This document shows, piece by piece, positions 52,913 to 62,442 of a DNA stretch of 64,000 nt; positions within the stretch are counted from its first letter, which is position 1, and each line of letters starts with the position of its first letter. The notes under the pieces were generated by a model that saw only the letters and a list, made by a program, of their open reading frames with translations, was not told where the DNA came from and did not search any database. The DNA is taken from positions 1 to 64,000 of the forward strand of contig JAQUOT010000001.1 in assembly GCA_028716945.1 (NCBI GenBank), read 5' to 3'. The DNA is from Candidatus Nanoarchaeia archaeon. GTDB taxonomy: Archaea; Nanobdellota; Nanobdellia; SCGC-AAA011-G17; JAFCDX01. A program made the position numbers and the translations under genes.

Positions 52913-54610
52913 TTAAATCTTCTTTAAAAACTCTTTTAAAGGTAAGGTATTAACAATATCTTTTGAAGTGCACCAACCTCTTCTTGCTTGAGCAATACCA
53001 TATTTTATATTATTTAAAGATTTTACAGAATGTGAATCTGTATCTATAACTAATTTAACTCTATTTTCAATTGCTCTTTTTATATTTATATCATTTAAAT
53101 CTAATCTATCAAGACTTGAATCAATTTCAAGGATTTTATTTTTATCAGAACAAAATTTGAATATTTTATTCAAATCAACTTCATAAGGAGCTCTCTGATT
53201 TAATAATCTTCCAGTTGGATGTACTAAAATATTTGCATTTTCATTGTCCAAAGCATTCAAAATTCTTTTAGTCATATCTTGTTTTGACATTTTAAAACCA
53301 TTATGTATTCCTATTAAAACAACATCTAATTTTTTTAATATATTATCAGAGTAATCTAAATCCCCATTTTTTAAAATATTAACTTCAGAACCAGATAAAA
53401 TTTTAATGCCTTTTATTTTTTTATTTAGATTTTTAATTTCTTCAATTTGTTTTAATAATTGACTCTCAGACAAGCCATTTACAATCGCACTTGATTTTGA
53501 ATGATCTGTTATAGCAATATATTCATGACCTAAAGATTTTGCTGCATTTGCCATTTCTAAAATAGAAGCAGTTCCATCTGTAGCTTTAGTATGAATATGT
53601 AAATCTCCTTTAATTTCATTATAAGAAATTATGTTAGGTATTTTTTTAATTAATTCTCCTCTATTTTCTCTTAATTCAGGTTCGATATAAGGAAAACCTA
53701 ATTTGTTATAAATTTCTTTTTCTGTTCTTGAAGCAACTACTTTTTTTCCCTTGAATAAACCATATTCAGATAATTTGTATCCTTTCTTGATTGCAATTTT
53801 TCTTAAAGCAATACTATGATCTTTACTTCCTGTAAAATATTGCAAAGCAGAACCAAATTGATTTTTATTTACAACTCTTAGGTCACATTGAATATCTTCT
53901 TCTAGAATTACGCTTGCTCTTGTTTCTCCTTTAGCTAATATTCTTCTTACTTCTGGAAATTTAACAAAAGTTTCAATTACTTTTTTATGATTGGTAGAAG
54001 TTACTAAAATATCTACATCTCCAATTGTTTCCTGCATTCTCCTTAAAGAACCAGCAATTTCAACTTGATTAACTTCTTTTAATTTCTGTAATTTTTCTTT
54101 TACCAAAGTTGCAATAGGATAAGCTATTCCTAGTAAAAATCTCTTTTTGCTTTCTTTTAATAATTCAATGGATTTGAAAATATTTTCTTCTGTTTTTTCT
54201 CCAAAACCATATATATTTTCTAGTTTTCTTTTTTGAATTGCTTTTTGCAAGTCAGAAACATTCTTTATATCTAATTCTTTGTATAATTTTCTTATTTTTT
54301 TAGGTCCTAACCCAGAAATATTCATTAATTCAGAAAAACCTTTTGGCATTGAGCTTTTTAATTTTTCATATTCGTGTATTTTTCCAGTTTTAATATATTC
54401 TTCAATTTTTAAAGCCAAAGCTTCTCCAATTCCAGGAATTTCTTGTAATCCTTTTAATCCTTCATTTTTATAAATCTCTTTTACATCTTTTGTCAAAGAT
54501 TCAATAGAACGAGCTGCATTTCTGTATGCTCTTGGCTTCCATTCAACCTCTTTTATTTCAAGTATATCTGCTATTTCATAGAAGATTCTTGAAATCTCCA
54601 AATTAAGCAT
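52913..54610 (-). CDS. polX: PolX-type DNA polymerase beta with PHP domain
   Basis: 565 residues, a normal length. Helix-hairpin-helix motifs (LQEIPGIGEALA, NISGLGPKKIRKLY) bind DNA. The polymerase active site is AGSLRRMQETIGDVDILV, with a third acidic strand in IQCDLRVV. The C-terminal PHP domain starts KGDLHIHTKATDG and keeps SEVNIL, VLIGIHNG, HPTGR and DTDSH metal ligands, so it should have 3'-5' exonuclease/AP-site activity. The role is gap filling in base-excision repair. Confidence 0.95.
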   Translation of the reverse strand: MLNLEISRIFYEIADILEIKEVEWKPRAYRNAARSIESLTKDVKEIYKNEGLKGLQEIPGIGEALALKIEEYIKTGKIHEYEKLKSSMPKGFSELMNISGLGPKKIRKLYKELDIKNVSDLQKAIQKRKLENIYGFGEKTEENIFKSIELLKESKKRFLLGIAYPIATLVKEKLQKLKEVNQVEIAGSLRRMQETIGDVDILVTSTNHKKVIETFVKFPEVRRILAKGETRASVILEEDIQCDLRVVNKNQFGSALQYFTGSKDHSIALRKIAIKKGYKLSEYGLFKGKKVVASRTEKEIYNKLGFPYIEPELRENRGELIKKIPNIISYNEIKGDLHIHTKATDGTASILEMANAAKSLGHEYIAITDHSKSSAIVNGLSESQLLKQIEEIKNLNKKIKGIKILSGSEVNILKNGDLDYSDNILKKLDVVLIGIHNGFKMSKQDMTKRILNALDNENANILVHPTGRLLNQRAPYEVDLNKIFKFCSDKNKILEIDSSLDRLDLNDINIKRAIENRVKLVIDTDSHSVKSLNNIKYGIAQARRGWCTSKDIVNTLPLKEFLKKI

Positions 54611-54649
54611 ATTATTTAAAAGAACTCAGATTTATTAAATTTTTTATTT

Positions 54650-54919
54650 TCATTTAATATAATCTTCTATTTCTTTTAATTTTTTAATATTCAGTTGATA
54701 AGCATTTCCATATTTAGTTTTTCCATATAAAATAACTAATTCTTCTTTTACAAGGTCCTTAAGAACTTCTTCAATAAATCCTTTCAAATCAGGAGGAATT
54801 CCAGAAGCTAATCTTTCATATAATAAATGCCCTTTGCTAAATGCCTGATTTGAATATAATTTTTTTATAATGTTTTTCTTAATTTTTAAATAATCTTGTC
54901 TGCTTAATTTTTTACCCAT
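54650..54919 (-). CDS. Small wHTH-like protein (89 aa)
   Basis: The fold by eye is winged helix (GKKLSRQDYLKIKKNI..LKDLVKEELVILYGKTKYGNAYQLN, with FIEEVLKDLVKEELV as the landmark). No family name. Its promoter is divergent from 55031 and has a TATA box near 54935-54946. Confidence 0.5.
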   Translation of the reverse strand: MGKKLSRQDYLKIKKNIIKKLYSNQAFSKGHLLYERLASGIPPDLKGFIEEVLKDLVKEELVILYGKTKYGNAYQLNIKKLKEIEDYIK

Positions 54920-55030
54920 ATAACTTATAAAGGAGAATTTATATATAAATTTTAGTATTGTAATTAATAAAAATAGCTTATATAGGCTAAAAATAGAAAC
55001 ATTTATATAGTTATATATTTAACAAATATC

Positions 55031-55357
55031 ATGGAAAATAAAACAATCTTTTTACAAATATTCGGAGACTCTCCAATACTTAGAGTTCTAGATTTTTTAA
55101 TAGTTAATGAAGACTTTGATTATAGTATGACTGATATTGCTAATCTATCTGAAATTGGTTATTCCACGCTTAAACTTTTTTGGAATAGATTAGAAAAAGA
55201 AAAAATAATAATCAAGACTAGAATAGTTGGAAAAGCTAAGATGTATAAACTTAATTTAAATAATCCTATAATAAAAAAATTTAGAGATTTTTATTGGGAA
55301 ACCACAAAACAAAGAATACATGAAAGTATAGAAGAAGAAATATTAATTAAACACTAA
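55031..55357 (+). CDS. Winged-helix transcriptional regulator (108 aa)
   Basis: ILRVLDFLIVNEDFDYSMTDIANLSEIGYSTLKLFWNRLEKEKIIIKTR is a standard wHTH; landmarks are SMTDIANLSEIGYSTL and the wing KAKMYKLN. The C-terminal helix may dimerise. Leaderless: GAAAC and TTTATATAG are 26 nt upstream. Confidence 0.8.
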   Translation: MENKTIFLQIFGDSPILRVLDFLIVNEDFDYSMTDIANLSEIGYSTLKLFWNRLEKEKIIIKTRIVGKAKMYKLNLNNPIIKKFRDFYWETTKQRIHESIEEEILIKH

Positions 55358-55405
55358 ATTTTTTATTTTCACAAGCTTTAAAAATATATTGTTTATTAGA
55401 AAACT

Positions 55406-55714
55406 ATGAAAAAAGTGTTAATTATCTTATTAGTACTAAGTATATTTTTAGTTTCTGGTTGTGTTAAAACCATTTCTGAAGCAAAAGATGATAAATATCT
55501 TAATAAAACTATAAAAGTTATTGGTCAAGTAAATAACAAAGTAGGCAGCGTTGAAGAATCTGGTTTTTCTTTAGTAGACAATGATACCTATATTTTAGTG
55601 CAGTCCAAATTCATGCCAGATAAAGGATCAAATATTACAGTTAAAGGAATATTAAAAAAAGGTAAATCTGGTTATTGGATAGCAACAGAAGAAATATATG
55701 AAAACGACAACTAA
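55406..55714 (+). CDS. Lipoprotein with OB-fold-like domain
   Basis: 102 residues. The signal peptide LIILLVLSIFLVSGC has a lipobox (VSGC), so it is anchored outside. The mature part (KTIKVIGQVNNKVG; ILVQSKFMPDKGSNITVKGIL) follows the five-strand OB pattern of NirD/tRNA-anti-like small proteins. It overlaps the start of kae1 by 17 bases. Confidence 0.65.
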   Translation: MKKVLIILLVLSIFLVSGCVKTISEAKDDKYLNKTIKVIGQVNNKVGSVEESGFSLVDNDTYILVQSKFMPDKGSNITVKGILKKGKSGYWIATEEIYENDN

Positions 55715-56690
55715 TAAAGGTCATCTCATTTGTTTAGGTATAGAAAGCACCGCTCATACTTTTGGTGCGGCCGTTGTAAGTTCAAAAAAAGAAATTCTAA
55801 GCGATGTAAGAGACATGTATACTTCTGAAACAGGAATAATACCTGTAGAAGCGGCAAGACATCATGAAAAATTACAAAGGCAGATGATTCAAGAAGCCAT
55901 ACAAAAATCAGGACAGAAAAAAATTGATTTAGTTGCATTTTCTCAAAGTCCTGGATTACCTCCTTGTTTGAAAGTAGGAATGTTGGCAGCAAAAGAAATT
56001 GCTAAAGAATTAAATGTTCCAATAATTGGAGTAAATCATATTGTTGCTCATTTAATTTCTGGACATTTATTTACACAAGCAAAAAATCCTGTTTATGTTT
56101 TTTGTTCAGGAGCAAACACACAAATTATTGCATTAGAAGGAGGATATTTTAGAATATTTGGAGAAACTTTAGATTCTGGTTTAGGAAATTCATTAGATAA
56201 ATTTGGTAGAGGAATAGGTTTAGGATTTCCAGCAGGACCAAAAATAGAAGCGCTTGCAGAAAAAGGAAAATTCATTGAATTGCCATATGTTGTAAAAGGA
56301 ATGGATTTAAGTTTTGCAGGAATTGTTACAAGTGCTGTTGATAAATTCAAAAAAGGAGCAAAAGAAGAAGATTTATGCTTTTCAATGCAAGAAACTTTAT
56401 TTTCAATGTTAACAGAAGTTACTGAAAGAGCTCTAGCACATACAGGAAAAAAAGAAGCAGTCTTAATTGGTGGAGTTGCAGCAAATAAAAGATTATGTGC
56501 TATGTTAGATGTTATGTGTAAACAAAGAGGAGCTAAATTTTTCCAAGTTCCTTTGAAATACTGCGGGGATCAAGGTGTTATGATTGCATATCAAGGTATT
56601 TTAGAACACTTAGCAGGAAAACAAGATTCAATTAATAAAATAGATATAAATCCTTATCAAAGAGTAGATGAAATCAAAGTATTTTGGTAA
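55698..56690 (+). CDS. kae1: tRNA N6-threonylcarbamoyladenosine synthase subunit Kae1
   Basis: 330 residues. Metal ligands are in NHIVAHLISGH (H114, H118). The ASKHA motifs GIESTAHTFG, DSGLGNSLDKFGR, FPAGPKIEALA and LIGGVAANKRL are present. It transfers threonylcarbamoyl to A37 of ANN-decoding tRNAs with the KEOPS partners. There is no fused Bud32 kinase, unlike in many euryarchaea. FCSGANTQ replaces the usual SGGNTQ, a minor change. Confidence 0.95.
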   Translation: MKTTTNKGHLICLGIESTAHTFGAAVVSSKKEILSDVRDMYTSETGIIPVEAARHHEKLQRQMIQEAIQKSGQKKIDLVAFSQSPGLPPCLKVGMLAAKEIAKELNVPIIGVNHIVAHLISGHLFTQAKNPVYVFCSGANTQIIALEGGYFRIFGETLDSGLGNSLDKFGRGIGLGFPAGPKIEALAEKGKFIELPYVVKGMDLSFAGIVTSAVDKFKKGAKEEDLCFSMQETLFSMLTEVTERALAHTGKKEAVLIGGVAANKRLCAMLDVMCKQRGAKFFQVPLKYCGDQGVMIAYQGILEHLAGKQDSINKIDINPYQRVDEIKVFW

Positions 56691-56703
56691 TAAATTTAAA
56701 AAA

Positions 56704-57234
56704 TTAAGAAGCTTTTTTTTCTTTAATAACTTCTTCATTGTCAAAAGTTTTAAGCATCACTAACGAAACATACACCCCATAATCATTATCTCCATATAAA
56801 GGATTTATGATTACAGCATTATATTTATCTTTAGAAGGGGTTTTACCAAAAAATTTAAAACTTTTAGATTCAAATGCTAAAGCAGGAGGGAATCCTTCAC
56901 CATCATCGGATTTATACAAAAGAAAATGTACATCTTCTAATAAATTTGGATATTTTACATGTCTACTAACTCTAATAGTAGTTTCATCTTCAAGTGTTTT
57001 AATCTCTTTATCTTCCCAGTTATATACATCAGATAAGGTATATTGTTTTTTATTTAAGTCTACAAATCTATGTAATACCCAATCTGAATCAGACGATATT
57101 CCAAGAGGTAAAAGAGGTGTAAATCCCTGCCTTTCAAGAAATTCATATATTGCTAGAATATTGTCTCCTTGAATTGAATTCTGAAAACTTTCATGCAATA
57201 ATTTTTCTAAGTCGGGTGAAAGCAATTTATTCAT
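56704..57234 (-). CDS. Hypothetical 176-aa protein
   Basis: No family recognised. Soluble, acidic, one beta-rich middle (TTIRVSRHVKYPNLLEDVHFLLYKSDDGEG). No neighbour link: it is convergent with kae1 and divergent from the small acidic gene. Confidence 0.55.
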   Translation of the reverse strand: MNKLLSPDLEKLLHESFQNSIQGDNILAIYEFLERQGFTPLLPLGISSDSDWVLHRFVDLNKKQYTLSDVYNWEDKEIKTLEDETTIRVSRHVKYPNLLEDVHFLLYKSDDGEGFPPALAFESKSFKFFGKTPSKDKYNAVIINPLYGDNDYGVYVSLVMLKTFDNEEVIKEKKAS

Positions 57235-57348
57235 AATAAGATTATAGTGGAAAATTTAATAAACCTTTCTTAAAAATCATGTTTCGAAAGGTTTTTAAAT
57301 GACTAACTTAACGAAAAAGTAACCATAAAAAGGTAGGGAGGTTATTCA

Positions 57349-57462
57349 ATGTCAATAGAAATATTAAAATTGGATACAGAAGACGAATTTGGTTCAGACG
57401 GTATTGATGATGATCCAACAGAAGACCCAATAGACGATGATAGCGATTCTGGTATAGAATAA
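57349..57462 (+). CDS. Small highly acidic 37-aa protein
   Basis: ATG 57349 to TAA 57462. After MSIEILKLDTE, most residues are Asp/Glu/Ser/Gly. A strong promoter (CGAAAGG and TTTTTAAA, about 57283-57296) and a good Shine-Dalgarno GGGAGG 7-8 nt before the ATG support expression. The acidic, probably disordered protein could mimic DNA or bind a basic partner. No family. Confidence 0.65.
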   Translation: MSIEILKLDTEDEFGSDGIDDDPTEDPIDDDSDSGIE

Positions 57463-57548
57463 GCTCTTTCTTATATTTTTATTTTAATTCTTTTTTATTA
57501 TTAATTACTATGCAAAAATATTTAAACTAAGGTAATTTAGTTGGATTA

Positions 57549-58922
57549 ATGAAAACAATTATAGGATTAGAGGTGCATGTAGAATTAGATACAGACACTA
57601 AACTCTTCTGTTCATGTACAAATAAAGGCAAAGACCCAAATGATTCTTGTTGTGAAATTTGTTTAGGTATGCCAGGTTCTAAACCTGTTTTAAACAAAAA
57701 AGCTTTAAATTATGCCTTAAGAATTTGTCTAGCTTTAAAATGTAATATTGCAAAACAAGTTATTTTTTCAAGAAAAACTTATTTCTATCCAGATATGGCT
57801 AAGAATTATCAGATTACACAATATGAAATTCCAGTAGGTTCTGGAGGTTCAATAACTATTAATAATAAAGAAATAAATCTAACAAGAATACATTTAGAAG
57901 AAGATCCTGCTGCTTTAATTCATCAAGGAAGCTCAACTTTAATAGATTATAATAGATCGGGACATCCTTTAATAGAAATAGTTACAGAACCAGAAATTGA
58001 AAGCCCAGAAGAAGCAAGAGAATTTTTAAAAAAATTAATTACAACTTTAAACTATTTAGGTATTTTTGATGAAAAAAATGGAATTATAAAAGCTGACGCA
58101 AATATTTCAATGCAAGGTTCTGAAAGAGTTGAAATAAAAAATATTACTGGTTTTAAAGAAATTGAACGAGCTTTAAATTATGAAGTCCTAAGACAACAAG
58201 AAATGATTAAACAAGGACAAAAAATTAAAAGAGAAACTAGAGGTTGGGATTCAGACAAAGGAATAACCTCTTTCCAAAGAAGTAAAGAGCAAGAAGAAGA
58301 TTATGGTTATATATTAGATTCTGATTTAGTTCCAATAGATTTAACTGAAGATTATTTAAAAGAAATTAAAAAAGACATTCCTGAATTAGCTCATGAAAAA
58401 ATACAGAAATATATCAAAAATTATAATATTAAAAAAGAAGACGCAGAAGTAATTGCTTCAGAATATTTACTTGCCGACTTGTTTGAGAAAGTTGCTAAGA
58501 AAATTAATCCAGAATTAGCCGCTAAATGGTTACGTAGAGAATTAATGAGAGTTGTTTCTTATAATAAATTAGATTTACATGATTTAGAAATAGATGAAAC
58601 ACATTTAATTGAATTATTAGAATTAATTGAGAAAAAACAAATTACAGAACAAGTTGGTCAAAGAATTATAGAACAATTAATAGAAAAACCTTTCAGTCCA
58701 AAAGAATACGTTAAAAAACAAGGAATCAAAGTTGTTTCTTCTGATAAAGAGCTTGAAGAAATTTGTAAGAAAGCAATTTCCGAAAATAAAAAAGCAGTAG
58801 ACGATTACAAAAAAGGAAATGAAAAATCAATACAATTTATTGCAGGACAAGTAATGAGAGCTACTAAAGGACAAGCTGAACCTCATAAAGTTCAAGAAAT
58901 ATTAAAAAAATTATTAAAATAA
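57549..58922 (+). CDS. gatB: Asp/Glu-tRNA amidotransferase subunit B
   Basis: 457 residues. GLEVHVELDTDTKLFCSC opens the protein; the zinc site is C-x-C...CCEICLG, and YFYPDMAKNYQITQYE, HLEEDPA and the C-terminal YqeY-like helical domain (QFIAGQVMRATKGQAEP) are typical of the GatCAB B subunit. It binds misacylated Asp-tRNA-Asn or Glu-tRNA-Gln for amidation. GatA and GatC are not adjacent. Leaderless: TATA at about 57518-57527. Confidence 0.96.
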   Translation: MKTIIGLEVHVELDTDTKLFCSCTNKGKDPNDSCCEICLGMPGSKPVLNKKALNYALRICLALKCNIAKQVIFSRKTYFYPDMAKNYQITQYEIPVGSGGSITINNKEINLTRIHLEEDPAALIHQGSSTLIDYNRSGHPLIEIVTEPEIESPEEAREFLKKLITTLNYLGIFDEKNGIIKADANISMQGSERVEIKNITGFKEIERALNYEVLRQQEMIKQGQKIKRETRGWDSDKGITSFQRSKEQEEDYGYILDSDLVPIDLTEDYLKEIKKDIPELAHEKIQKYIKNYNIKKEDAEVIASEYLLADLFEKVAKKINPELAAKWLRRELMRVVSYNKLDLHDLEIDETHLIELLELIEKKQITEQVGQRIIEQLIEKPFSPKEYVKKQGIKVVSSDKELEEICKKAISENKKAVDDYKKGNEKSIQFIAGQVMRATKGQAEPHKVQEILKKLLK

Positions 58923-58934
58923 AAAAGAAAATTT

Positions 58935-59234
58935 TTATTTTTGTTCTACTTTAGATTCTAAGCTTCTTGGAACTGCTTGGCTTTTTACTGTGTTTAATAC
59001 TCTATCATATCTAACCCAATCATTTCCTACTTTCTCAAATACTGTTTGTGTATTGTTATTACCTTGAACAACCAAATATTGTTCGTGATTAAAAGGTACT
59101 GTAGTCACAAAATTAGGCATTGCATTTATCTTAGCTTTATACTTATGGTTATCATATCCACAATACAATGCAACTATTGCCCCTGCTAAAATTGCTGTTC
59201 CAGCTATACCTGCTACTAAACTTTTGTAATCCAT
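58935..59234 (-). CDS. Small single-pass membrane protein (99 aa)
   Basis: N-terminal helix (LVAGIAGTAILAGAIVALYCGY), then a short extracytoplasmic beta-rich domain. It has a canonical ribosome-binding site GAGGTGATAGGAG, unlike the longer surface genes. Not recognised. Confidence 0.6.
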   Translation of the reverse strand: MDYKSLVAGIAGTAILAGAIVALYCGYDNHKYKAKINAMPNFVTTVPFNHEQYLVVQGNNNTQTVFEKVGNDWVRYDRVLNTVKSQAVPRSLESKVEQK

Positions 59235-59316
59235 TTTTTACTCCTATCACCTCTAATATCTAGAATGAAGCAAAACTTATAAAGGTTTTCACAAAATTTT
59301 TAATTTAAAAAGTTAT

Positions 59317-60210
59317 CTAAAACAAATTCTTGAAGAAATTAATTATTTTATCAAAGAAACCTAATTGCTTACATATTCCATTAGAACAAGAATTAATACA
59401 CTCGTAACTTTTAGTACAATTTTCTAAATCTTGTTTTTGTTCAACCCAAGTTATATTTTCACAATAAGTTTTATTTGTTATACTACCTATAGGAACACAT
59501 TTTCCTTCTAATCCACAACCTTCTTCTGTAGAATTATGATTACATACTTTTCTTGGATCTCCTGCACAAAAATCTATAGTACAAGGACTTTTATCATCAC
59601 AATCTGCATCTGTTTTACATTGGTCGGGTTTTGGACAATCTTTATCATATTGGTAAGTACATCCTGCAGGACAACAACCATCTGCTTTTTTACATTCAGT
59701 TATTTTAACGTATTTACATTCTGCTGGACTTCCTTCGCAAGTGTCTTTTGTACATGAAATATTATCAGAACAATCCCAATCAAATTCGCATTTGTTTAAA
59801 AATTTATCAGAACACCTATTTGAAATACATGCTTCAGACTTTTTACTACAATTACAATCAGTACAACAATTTCTATAACTTTCATTATCATCACATATCG
59901 CATCTCCGCAATTAAAAGGAACATAAATTTTTACCATTGCTCTAGCAGGACTATCAAATACTCCATCAACTGCAATCCAAACCCCAGAAACAACTCCATC
60001 TGTTATAATTGCTTTTAATTCTCCATCAACGTCAAATATTGCTTTTGTTCCTCCAGTACTAACTAGAGTAATAGTTTTTCCATTTTCAACGATTTTTTGT
60101 CCAGCATCTATAAATCCTAAATCTTTAGCAGTAATATTAGTCCAATCCATAGCAAAAGCTATGTTTAGTAAAATCAATATAAAGAATAGATACACCAAAC
60201 TTTTTTTCAT
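59317..60210 (-). CDS. Cysteine-rich secreted protein
   Basis: 297 residues from ATG 60210; the TATA at 60229-60240 is 25 nt upstream, so the longer ORF start at 60297 is rejected. Signal peptide SLVYLFFILILLNIAFA. A beta domain (residues 25-110) precedes repeated Cys modules of the type C-x-x-D-x-D-C-x-D-x-x-x-C-T-x-D-x-C, and a hydrophobic C-terminus (FDKIINFFKNLF). Many disulfides are expected, which fits the thioredoxin-CcdA gene nearby. Confidence 0.75.
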   Translation of the reverse strand: MKKSLVYLFFILILLNIAFAMDWTNITAKDLGFIDAGQKIVENGKTITLVSTGGTKAIFDVDGELKAIITDGVVSGVWIAVDGVFDSPARAMVKIYVPFNCGDAICDDNESYRNCCTDCNCSKKSEACISNRCSDKFLNKCEFDWDCSDNISCTKDTCEGSPAECKYVKITECKKADGCCPAGCTYQYDKDCPKPDQCKTDADCDDKSPCTIDFCAGDPRKVCNHNSTEEGCGLEGKCVPIGSITNKTYCENITWVEQKQDLENCTKSYECINSCSNGICKQLGFFDKIINFFKNLF

Positions 60211-60245
60211 AGAAGTAATAATAATCTTATTATTTATAAGTTTTA

Positions 60246-61145
60246 TTAAAGCATAGGATGTACTATTAAATATAATCCTATTAACATAATTATACAAGCC
60301 AAAGTCCTAAATAATAAATGTTTTTCTTTGAAGAATCCTCCACCCAAAACAGTTGTTATTAAAGTAGATAATCTTTTAATAGGTATTACTAAAGAAACTA
60401 AAGCAATTTGTATTGCTAAATAATAAAATGCTGCTGCAAGTAATCCAAACAAAGCAGAAATAAAAATAGGCCATCTTGCTCTATTTAAAGTATCAAAAAG
60501 TTCTTTTATAGAATTTTTATGTTCTTTATCTTTTGGGAAAAATATTTGTATAATTAACATTTCAATTGCCATAAAGGCATATACAAAGAATAAAATAGTT
60601 ATAGGATCTATCATATGTTTATTAAAAGCATATTTTTCACCAATTGCCGAAAATGAAACCAAAACTAAACTTAAAAAAGCATACTGTAAATATCTAGAAT
60701 GTTTTACTCTTTTAAAGAAATATTCATAATTAAGCAAGTTACCATTGCATTCTAAAACATAAGTTCCAAAAATTAAAATAATAATCCCAATTATCTGTAA
60801 CAACACTAATTTTTCACCCAAGAAAATATAAGAAATAATAACTAAAAACAAAGGACTTAAATTTTTAAGAGGAAAAACATTGCTTATTTCTAATTTTCTT
60901 AAAGATTTTGTATCAAATATATCTGCTTCTAACCCAATCAAAGAAATTAAAAACAATAAAATATATACCATAAAAGGCAATTCAAAATTTACAAAAGGGA
61001 TGAGTAATAAAACAAAAATTCCTTCAAAGAATTTTAATATCGTCAAAAATCGTATTGAATGTTCTTTTATTAAAGTTTTTTTTCTTATTAAATAAGTTAT
61101 AGACGTACAAAGAGCAGCGGCCAATGAATAAATTATCCATAACAT
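60246..61145 (-). CDS. EamA/DMT-family transporter
   Basis: 299 residues, ten membrane helices in two five-helix halves (first from MLWIIYSLAAALC, second from YLQYAFLSLVLVSF). ATG 61145 lies one base after the upstream permease stop and is preferred to the overlapping ATG at 61160. The family exports amino acids, nucleosides or drugs. Substrate open. Confidence 0.85.
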   Translation of the reverse strand: MLWIIYSLAAALCTSITYLIRKKTLIKEHSIRFLTILKFFEGIFVLLLIPFVNFELPFMVYILLFLISLIGLEADIFDTKSLRKLEISNVFPLKNLSPLFLVIISYIFLGEKLVLLQIIGIIILIFGTYVLECNGNLLNYEYFFKRVKHSRYLQYAFLSLVLVSFSAIGEKYAFNKHMIDPITILFFVYAFMAIEMLIIQIFFPKDKEHKNSIKELFDTLNRARWPIFISALFGLLAAAFYYLAIQIALVSLVIPIKRLSTLITTVLGGGFFKEKHLLFRTLACIIMLIGLYLIVHPML

Positions 61146-61146
61146 T

Positions 61147-62271
61147 TTATATAAATGCAAAGATTATTCCTAAAATTAATGCTATTGCTATTGCCCCCAT
61201 TACAAAAACATTTTTAGTTATTTTATATTCTGGTTTTCTATCTCCAAGTTTTTCTGCTTTCTTAGCCATTAGTAAAATCATTAATCCAGTAAAACCTCCA
61301 GATAAAGCTCCTGCATAATTTAGTACAGTATTGAAACTAGCAAATTTTCTAACTATTAAAAATATTAATAAAGGTAAAAACGTAGCAAATAAAAATGATA
61401 AATCTTTTTTTATTTTGAAATCATAGTTTAAAACTTCTCTCAAAGCTAAAGATATTGCTAAAAATGAAGTAAACATTGCAAAAACAGCAAATAAATTACC
61501 AAGAACAAAACCAATTTTACCAATATGGCTACTTAATCCGATTGTAGCAATTTCGGTTGTATTTACTCCAGTAACCCCTATAATAATTAATGGAAATAAA
61601 ATATAAACTACTGCAGGAATTGCCAATCCAATCATAATTGCTTTTTTAAATAATTTTCTTTTGTTTATTAGAATTTCGTGAGCTTCAGGTATTGCCAAAA
61701 ACCCTAAATAAGCAAATAAAACTGTTCCATAAGGAATAAAAATATTTTTTATATTAAAACCAGTATAATTTAAGATTGAGATATGATTAAAAGAAAAGAT
61801 TCCTATAACTATAACTATTACTAAAATTAAACCAGAAACTAAAAATTCTGATTCTGCTATGCTTTTAATTCCCTTGTATACTAGAAAAGAACCAACCGCA
61901 AAGAAAATAAAACTCCATAACAATGGATCTCCTCCAAGCAAAGTAGATAAAGATTTACCTTCACCAATTAAATAAGCAATTAATGCACCTAAATCACCAA
62001 TCAACAAAGCAAAAAACATCAAATATTTTCCTTTTTCCCCAAGATATTTATTAGCATAACCAGTTAACTGATGTTTTCCTTTTGTTCTTAAAACAACTTC
62101 TCCTAAATAAAAATTAAGTATTAAAATTAAAATTCCTATTAAAATTATATCAACTAAACCTGTAAAAAATCCTGCTTTCGCAACAACATAAGGTATTCCA
62201 AGAACTCCAGCTCCAATAACGCAACCAGTTATAGTTGCTATTGCTTCGAGTAATAAAGTCTTATCCTTCAA
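61147..62271 (-). CDS. Amino-acid permease (aromatic/AAAP-type)
   Basis: 374 residues, eleven membrane helices. The first helix carries GCVIGAGVLGIPYVVAKAG, the unwound substrate-binding segment of the APC superfamily. The start is TTG at 62271 with GAGGTG 7 nt upstream. Probably imports amino acids that the cell cannot make; the exact substrate is unknown. Operon with the EamA transporter. Confidence 0.88.
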   Translation of the reverse strand: MKDKTLLLEAIATITGCVIGAGVLGIPYVVAKAGFFTGLVDIILIGILILILNFYLGEVVLRTKGKHQLTGYANKYLGEKGKYLMFFALLIGDLGALIAYLIGEGKSLSTLLGGDPLLWSFIFFAVGSFLVYKGIKSIAESEFLVSGLILVIVIVIGIFSFNHISILNYTGFNIKNIFIPYGTVLFAYLGFLAIPEAHEILINKRKLFKKAIMIGLAIPAVVYILFPLIIIGVTGVNTTEIATIGLSSHIGKIGFVLGNLFAVFAMFTSFLAISLALREVLNYDFKIKKDLSFLFATFLPLLIFLIVRKFASFNTVLNYAGALSGGFTGLMILLMAKKAEKLGDRKPEYKITKNVFVMGAIAIALILGIIFAFI

Positions 62272-62442
62272 TATAACACCTCTTTAAGATTTAATTGGTT
62301 TAAATTGTTTATAAAAGTTTTGTTAGAATAAAATAGAGATAATCACCTCTTTTTTACACCTCTCAAGACAATAAGTCAATTTTTACAGTTTATAAACATT
62401 TTGATAGCATAAATTTATATATTTATAGGAAAAGATAGTACT

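Noticed and set aside
62272-62442. Possible small RNA or riboswitch between the permease and DedA genes
   Set aside because: No convincing stem structure; the stretch is explained by two divergent promoters.
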